Positions 59,475 through 64,000 of a stretch of 64,000 bases of DNA are shown here, in pieces; position 1 is the first letter of the stretch; each line of letters begins with the position of its first letter. Location of the stretch: positions 1-64,000 of the forward strand of contig CAZDPU010000003.1 of the NCBI GenBank assembly GCA_964507645.1, in the 5' to 3' direction. The position numbers were made by a program, and so were the translations under genes. Below the pieces are notes generated by a model that saw nothing but the letters and a program-made list of their open reading frames with translations, searched no databases and had not been told where the DNA came from. The stretch comes from UBA6624 sp964507645. Its GTDB lineage: Bacteria > UBP7 > UBA6624.

Positions 59475-60107
59475 ATGATAGTACAAGCAGAACCTAGGGA
59501 GCTAATCATAACTTGCTTAAATTCTTATGCGAATTTCAATTTAGCTTATTGGAATTATGCAGATCCTGGAAAAATTGTAAGATTTTGGGTTGGGTATAGA
59601 GAAAGAGCAGAATTTTTAATTTCAGAAATGGATGACTCTGCTGAAAAAGAAGAGATGGTTGCAAGGATTTTTGAAGCCGATAGAGTTGTTTTGTCCAAAA
59701 GGCTAGACAATTTTCGAGTTAAGGATTTTATAAATTTGCCAAGGGATGATGTTCCTTTTGAAAGATGGTGGTGGTATCTTGACCTGATACAAACAAAGTT
59801 TATAAAGCCTAGAGAGGGTTTTATAGGAAGTATGCCTCAATCAGTCTCGAAGCTGTTTGGCTTTGGTGTTGAGGAAGTTGTTGAAGAAGAAACCACAATA
59901 GATCTGTCCAACTTGAAAATTGGGAAAGTTTGGATTGCTCCAGGATGCATTGTTTGTAATGCTTGTGAGGAAATATGCCCAGAGGTTTTTGATGTTCAAG
60001 AGGAAACTTGTGTGATCAAGCCAGAACCTGATCTTGAATTGGTGCAAGATATAGTTGATGCAGCTGAAGCTTGCCCTGTAGAGGTTATCAAATTTCAGCC
60101 AGCATAG
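59475..60107 (+). CDS. Ferredoxin fused to an unknown N-terminal domain
   Basis: 210 residues. The last about 65 form a monocluster ferredoxin: CIVCNACEEICPEVFDV gives C158, C161, C164 and C168, with C200 in EACPVEVIKF. By analogy with archaeal ferredoxins, C158, C161, C164 and C200 would hold a 4Fe-4S cluster. Residues 1-140 are helical and Trp-rich (FERWWWYLDLI, PGKIVRFWVG) with no match I recognise. A redox partner of an unknown enzyme, or an electron-carrying sensor, is possible. It lies between sppA and nadK. Confidence 0.75.
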   Translation: MIVQAEPRELIITCLNSYANFNLAYWNYADPGKIVRFWVGYRERAEFLISEMDDSAEKEEMVARIFEADRVVLSKRLDNFRVKDFINLPRDDVPFERWWWYLDLIQTKFIKPREGFIGSMPQSVSKLFGFGVEEVVEEETTIDLSNLKIGKVWIAPGCIVCNACEEICPEVFDVQEETCVIKPEPDLELVQDIVDAAEACPVEVIKFQPA

Positions 60108-60114
60108 CTGCAAG

Positions 60115-60942
60115 ATGAAAAAGATAGCACTAAGGGTTAACCCGACCGACAGGAGAGTTGATTCTTTTTTAAAAAAGATAATTGACGACCTTGGTTCTTT
60201 TTCAATAAAACCAATATTACTCAATGAAGATGCTGGATTGAGAAATATGTATGTTGAAAAAAAACAATACCTGAAAGAAGATTTTGATTTATTGGTGGTC
60301 TTGGGTGGGGATGGAACGATATTGAATGCGGGAAGGATGTCTGCAACAAGACAAATCCCGATTCTTGGAGTTTCCATTGGATCTTTTGGTTTTTTGACAA
60401 GCACGAATGTAGAAAACTTCAAAGAAACTTTCAAGTCAGTTATTGAAGGTAAGTATATTCTTGAAAATAGGCCTCTCCTGGAAGGGAGCATAAAGAACAA
60501 AGGCTTTCTTTCTGTTAATGATTTGGTTGTTTCCCATGAAGGACATTCGTCAGTTTCTCCTTTTGAGATTCGAATTAATGATTCTTTTCTTAGGTATAAG
60601 GGAGATGGTCTTGTTGTTTCTACATCCACAGGGTCAACTGCTTATAACCTTTCGGCTGGAGGTCCTGTTGTGGACCCTGAGATGTCCTGTATGCTTTTAA
60701 CCCCCATTTGTGCACATTTGATAGGTGTTAGGCCGATGGTTATTTCTGACAAAGTTGTTTCTGTTTCCCCGCTAAAAGAAAAAAAGTACTCCTTGTCTGT
60801 TGACGGTCAGCATGCGATAAGGTTTTCTAATTCTGATTGTTTAAAGATAAAAATAAGTGATTTGTTTTTCAAACTGATAAGGAGTGAAAAATCTGCTGAA
60901 TTTTGGACCGTTGTCAAAGAGAAATTTCATTGGGGAAATTAA
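60115..60942 (+). CDS. nadK: NAD kinase
   Basis: 275 residues. It phosphorylates NAD to NADP. Key motifs: LLVVLGGDGTILNAGRM (the GGDG motif), NDLVVSHEGHS, and GDGLVVSTSTGSTAYNLSAGG. It begins 7 nt after the ferredoxin-fusion gene and ends just before a secreted protein gene. Confidence 0.95.
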   Translation: MKKIALRVNPTDRRVDSFLKKIIDDLGSFSIKPILLNEDAGLRNMYVEKKQYLKEDFDLLVVLGGDGTILNAGRMSATRQIPILGVSIGSFGFLTSTNVENFKETFKSVIEGKYILENRPLLEGSIKNKGFLSVNDLVVSHEGHSSVSPFEIRINDSFLRYKGDGLVVSTSTGSTAYNLSAGGPVVDPEMSCMLLTPICAHLIGVRPMVISDKVVSVSPLKEKKYSLSVDGQHAIRFSNSDCLKIKISDLFFKLIRSEKSAEFWTVVKEKFHWGN

Positions 60943-60943
60943 T

Positions 60944-61588
60944 TTGATTTACGGGTTTTTGTTTTTTCTATTTGATTGGTTGTCCCAAGGGGAGATTTAC
61001 AAATATGAAGGAAGCATTTTTAGAGATCAAGTATTTTACGAATCAAAGGAGTCTGTAAGTGCAGATATTGTTTATTATTTGGCTGCAGGAGAAAAAAACG
61101 AAGATGGCACAATTGCTGTTACCTTTATCTGTCAATCCGAAAATGAAAGATCCGATTTAAGCCAAAATCAAATAAATTTAATCAGGGAAGTTTGTTTACC
61201 TGAGTTTGAAACCAAGTTGGAAAAGGGTAAACCCTTTCTTCCTGAATATCTGGGTTTTGGTCCATATGAAATTTATACACATTCCTATTTAAAAGAAGTA
61301 GATGGAAAAAATATAAATGGGAAAATGACAGAAGGTGATGTTTTGTATGTATGGAATTTAGACTATATTCCAGAAGAAAAAAGCAAAACTGTAAAAATGA
61401 TTGGAGAATTTTCAATAAAAAACGACAAGGGTCTTATCCCTACAGAAAAAAATATTATTTTTCATATTTTTTACATATATGAAGATGAAAAAATAAAAAA
61501 ATTTGAAATGATGTTTGATTATTTGATAAAGCCATTTAACATTAATTCAAAGTTAAAAGTTAATTTAAGTTTGGTCGAAGATGTTTAA
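60944..61588 (+). CDS. Exported protein, unknown
   Basis: 214 residues from the TTG one base after the nadK stop; the longer frame (60884) would run into nadK. A hydrophobic signal (IYGFLFFLFDWLSQG) is followed by a beta-rich mature part with ESVSADIVYYLAAG and LGFGPYEIYTHSYL and MIGEFSIKNDKGLI. This may be a DUF3108-like outer-membrane-directed protein but the match is not firm. The end overlaps the next gene by 8 bp. Confidence 0.5.
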   Translation: MIYGFLFFLFDWLSQGEIYKYEGSIFRDQVFYESKESVSADIVYYLAAGEKNEDGTIAVTFICQSENERSDLSQNQINLIREVCLPEFETKLEKGKPFLPEYLGFGPYEIYTHSYLKEVDGKNINGKMTEGDVLYVWNLDYIPEEKSKTVKMIGEFSIKNDKGLIPTEKNIIFHIFYIYEDEKIKKFEMMFDYLIKPFNINSKLKVNLSLVEDV

Positions 61589-62162
61589 AGGGAATTTTGA
61601 CAAAAACCTATCAAGGCATATTCCTTCTGATTTTTCATTTGGAAATCTTTTTGGAAAATTTTTACTTTCTGTAATTTCAATTATTTCAATTTACAGCCTT
61701 GTGATTTACATTATTGATGCAAGAAGCGAAAACCAGATTCCAGAAATTATTGAAATAATACCTCCCCCAGGGAACCTTCCAAGAGAGCACATTGCATATG
61801 TTGAGTTTAGCATCCCTTTAGACGAATTCTCTGTTTTTGAAACATTGGTCTATAGGATTCATAAAAATGATGGAACCATTTCTGTGAAAAAAAAAGTTGC
61901 TAATGCCGGAAGGTTGATAGTAAAAGACAATGGGAAAAGTTTAATTTTTATGATAAACCTGCAAAATCTTCCAGCTGTAGGAGAAACAATAGTTGTTGAC
62001 ATGTCAGGAGTTCGATCGAGAGCAGGAAATGGTTTGACTGACCATTATCTTAAGTATGACATCACTGAGGAAAGTCCTGATTTGATTTTTGAACAGCTTC
62101 TTACAAAGCTTTCCCTTAGTGATTTGAAAAAATTATGGGATGAATGGCTTGGTAATTTATGA
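61581..62162 (+). CDS. Single-pass exported protein with an Ig-like domain
   Basis: 193 residues. One helix (about 26-46, FLLSVISIISIYSLVIYII), then PEIIEIIPPPGNLPREHIAYVEFSIP in pieces that look like a bacterial Ig-like (SbsA-type) domain, ending GVRSRAGNGL as in the typical Big5 finish. C-terminal helices follow. It is probably anchored in the inner membrane with a periplasmic domain, and shares overlaps with both neighbours. Confidence 0.5.
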   Translation: MFKGNFDKNLSRHIPSDFSFGNLFGKFLLSVISIISIYSLVIYIIDARSENQIPEIIEIIPPPGNLPREHIAYVEFSIPLDEFSVFETLVYRIHKNDGTISVKKKVANAGRLIVKDNGKSLIFMINLQNLPAVGETIVVDMSGVRSRAGNGLTDHYLKYDITEESPDLIFEQLLTKLSLSDLKKLWDEWLGNL

Positions 62163-62731
62163 AGGAGTTCAAATTGATTGAAGAGCAAATAAATTCCTGT
62201 ATGCTCTGTAATTTAGGCAAATTGAGAACAGAAGAATCCTGGAATTCTGTTCCAGGAGAGGGACCTCTTAATGCAAAGGTGATGATGATCGGAGAGGCCC
62301 CTGGAAAAGAGGAAGCTTTACAAGGAAAGCCTTTTGTTGGAAAAGCGGGAGTTTTTTTAAATGGTGTTTTGAAAAACTCTTCAATTGACAGAAATAATAT
62401 CTTTATTACAAATGTCATCAAGTGTAGGCCTCCAAATAACAGAAATCCTTCATATGAAGAAATTGATGTATGCAACTCTTGGCTAGCAGCTCAATATGAG
62501 TTGATATCTCCAAAACTCGTTATACTTTTGGGCCAAGTTGCACTAAAGGGATTTTTTGACAAAAAGTTAAAAATTGGGTCAGTTAGAGGCAAGATGATTA
62601 ATTATTTAGGCATTAATGTCTTTTCAACATTTCATCCTTCTTATGCGCTAAGAAGTGATGTTGGCAATCAGATTTTTAGGAAAGATATGAAAATGATAGG
62701 ATTATGGATTAAAAACAATCTTAAAATTTAA
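62159..62731 (+). CDS. udg: Type 4/5 uracil-DNA glycosylase
   Basis: 190 residues. MIGEAPGKEEALQGKPFVG is the uracil-pocket motif GEAPG, CMLCNLGK near residue 14 and the later KCRPPNN and CNSW provide Cys ligands of the 4Fe-4S cluster of family 4 enzymes, and VFSTFHPSYALRSD is the HPS/A motif. It removes uracil from deaminated DNA. It overlaps the preceding gene by 4 bp; the pairing with vsr elsewhere is only thematic. Confidence 0.9.
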   Translation: MKEFKLIEEQINSCMLCNLGKLRTEESWNSVPGEGPLNAKVMMIGEAPGKEEALQGKPFVGKAGVFLNGVLKNSSIDRNNIFITNVIKCRPPNNRNPSYEEIDVCNSWLAAQYELISPKLVILLGQVALKGFFDKKLKIGSVRGKMINYLGINVFSTFHPSYALRSDVGNQIFRKDMKMIGLWIKNNLKI

Positions 62732-62734
62732 AAA

Positions 62735-62974
62735 ATGATTATTCTTGTTGCATTTATAGATTTCTTTAAAATTATTCTTTTCTTGAGAATTATTTTAAGC
62801 TGGTTTAATGTAAAGTGGAGTAGTCCGTATTTTTTTTGGATAGCTGATGTTACAGAGCCTGTACTTAGGGTCGTAAGACCTATTTTCCCTTCTTTCAATG
62901 GGATAGATTTCTCTCCTATAATTGCTTTTTATCTGTTAGATTTAGTAAAAATGTTTTTTTCTGGACTAGTATGA
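62735..62974 (+). CDS. YggT-family membrane protein
   Basis: 79 residues with two hydrophobic segments. FLRIILSWFNVKWSSP and VTEPVLRVVRPIFPSFNGIDFSPII fit the YggT pattern (P.l.p.R..iP...g.D.sP). Role in envelope integrity or osmotic response is family-level knowledge. Its stop overlaps the glyA start (ATGA). Confidence 0.85.
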   Translation: MIILVAFIDFFKIILFLRIILSWFNVKWSSPYFFWIADVTEPVLRVVRPIFPSFNGIDFSPIIAFYLLDLVKMFFSGLV

Positions 62975-64000
62975 ATTATTTATTTAAAGAAGACGAAGAA
63001 GTACAGAAGATAATCAATTCTGAAATAAACAGATTAGAGCAAGGTATTGAGCTGATAGCAAGTGAAAATGTTACAAGCAAGAATGTAATGCTTGCTCAAG
63101 GGAGCCCGTTAACAAACAAATATGCTGAAGGGTATCCGTCCAAGAGATATTATGGTGGATGTGAAGAGGTTGACAAGGTTGAAAGCCTTGCTATAGAAAG
63201 AGCGAAGAGGATTTTTAATTGTTCATATGTGAATGTTCAACCACATTCAGGCTCTCAGGCAAACCAAGCAGTTTATTCAGCACTTCTAGAGCCAGGAGAC
63301 ACAATACTTTCACTCTCTCTGTCAGATGGGGGCCATTTATCCCATGGTCATTTTGTTACACAGGTTGGAAAGATATTTAAAATTTCAAATTATTCACTTA
63401 ATGAAGAAAGTGAATTGATTGATTTTGACCAGGTTGAGAAGGTTGCAATTGAGACAAAACCAAAATTAATCATTTGTGGATACAGCAATTACTCTAGAGT
63501 AATCGATTTCGCAGCCTTTAGGAAGATTGCTGATTCTGTAGGATCTTTTTTATTGGGTGATATAGCTCATATTTCTGGGCTAGTTGCTACTGGGCATCAC
63601 CCTTCCCCGTTTCCTCATTGCCATGTTGTTACAACCACAACTCATAAAACATTAAGAGGTCCCCGTGGAGGAATGATTATGAGTTCAGATAGTCAAATTT
63701 CAGAAAAAATAGATAAAGCTGTTTTTCCGGGAATGCAAGGAGGCCCTTTGATGCATGTTATTGCAGCAAAGGCGATTGCATTTGGAGAGATTTTAAAACC
63801 TTCATTTAAACAGTATATTGGACAGGTTGTAAAGAATTCAAGAGCGCTATCTACTTACTTGGATTCTGAAAATTTGAGAATTGTTTCAGGAGGGAGTGAT
63901 AATCATCTTTTTTCATGTGATTTAAGAAATTGGAACCTAACAGGAAAAGAAGCAGAGTTTTTGTTGAACTCCGCAAATATAACTGTTAATAAAAATACGA
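62971..64000 (+). CDS. glyA: Serine hydroxymethyltransferase (partial, 5' part)
   Basis: 343 codons are visible before the window ends. It makes glycine and methylene-tetrahydrofolate from serine. ELIASENVTSKNVMLAQGS, KYAEGYPSKRYYGGCEEVD, GDIAHISGLVATGHHPSPF and the PLP Lys in TTTTHKTLRGPRGG are canonical. The methylene-tetrahydrofolate it makes is the substrate of panB. Confidence 0.96.
   Translation, partial: MNYLFKEDEEVQKIINSEINRLEQGIELIASENVTSKNVMLAQGSPLTNKYAEGYPSKRYYGGCEEVDKVESLAIERAKRIFNCSYVNVQPHSGSQANQAVYSALLEPGDTILSLSLSDGGHLSHGHFVTQVGKIFKISNYSLNEESELIDFDQVEKVAIETKPKLIICGYSNYSRVIDFAAFRKIADSVGSFLLGDIAHISGLVATGHHPSPFPHCHVVTTTTHKTLRGPRGGMIMSSDSQISEKIDKAVFPGMQGGPLMHVIAAKAIAFGEILKPSFKQYIGQVVKNSRALSTYLDSENLRIVSGGSDNHLFSCDLRNWNLTGKEAEFLLNSANITVNKNT

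Noticed and set aside
1..64000. tRNA, rRNA, CRISPR array, prophage or IS element
   Set aside because: No cloverleaf-type sequence, spaced direct-repeat array, transposase or phage structural gene was seen by eye; rusA alone does not make a prophage. A covariance-model scan would be decisive for small RNAs.

Overview
The window is a densely packed, AT-rich piece of a Gram-negative bacterial chromosome. Envelope evidence is a KDO-pathway arabinose-5-phosphate isomerase, an Mla-type MCE lipid transporter, MurG/MurJ, a MacAB-like exporter and YggT. Bacterial DnaE, DnaG, Rho, ArgS and PheS exclude archaea. The species cannot be fixed from sequence alone; an uncultivated, streamlined (probably aquatic) lineage is an inference from the very short intergenic gaps. 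No rRNA, tRNA, CRISPR array, IS element or prophage was recognised.

Layout: (1) 1-2862 is visibly more GC-rich and carries RNase PH, small membrane proteins and an HTH/PIN toxin-antitoxin-like pair. (2) 3102-4980: Na+/solute symporter and a Nudix hydrolase. (3) 17065 down to 4977 is one uninterrupted minus-strand run of 13 genes: Gld-like ABC exporter with DUF4340 protein, a decayed YdjC-type deacetylase, map, ddl, argS, a second ABC exporter whose permease is fused to a CPBP protease, a receiver-like protein, Smr and an orphan Vsr. (4) 17127-21958: panBCD, kdsD, lysine 6-transaminase, a lipoprotein. (5) 27813 down to 21944: YlbF-like protein, MacA/MacB-like exporter, murJ, murG. (6) pgcA, then 37541 down to 29246: beta-propeller protein, guaB3, guaA, small ORF, guaA remnant, hpt, rho, dnaG, NRDE protein. 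(7) dnaE and folE2. (8) 41794-47033: a molybdenum hydroxylase of the 4-hydroxybenzoyl-CoA reductase type with its cofactor genes mocA and xdhC. (9) 54793 down to 47020: midA-like, mlaEFD, yebC, rusA, DUF2905, another ABC exporter. (10) 54840-64000: gatC, pheS, folC, SPOR-like, polyprenyl synthase, sppA, ferredoxin fusion, nadK, two exported proteins, uracil-DNA glycosylase, yggT and the start of glyA.

Three features cut across the window. Most transcription-unit first genes have no Shine-Dalgarno sequence but a TANNNT hexamer 7-10 nt before the start codon, which predicts leaderless mRNAs. All six convergent gene pairs overlap at their 3' ends, leaving no room for intrinsic terminators, while rho is present. 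Five separate ABC export or lipid-transport systems are encoded in 64 kb. The most unusual individual items are the MCE protein with an outer-membrane-like C-terminus, the HBCR-type enzyme whose large subunit lacks a normal start codon, RusA in the usual RuvC position beside yebC, the guaA 3' remnant, and a ferredoxin fused to an unrecognised N-terminal domain.
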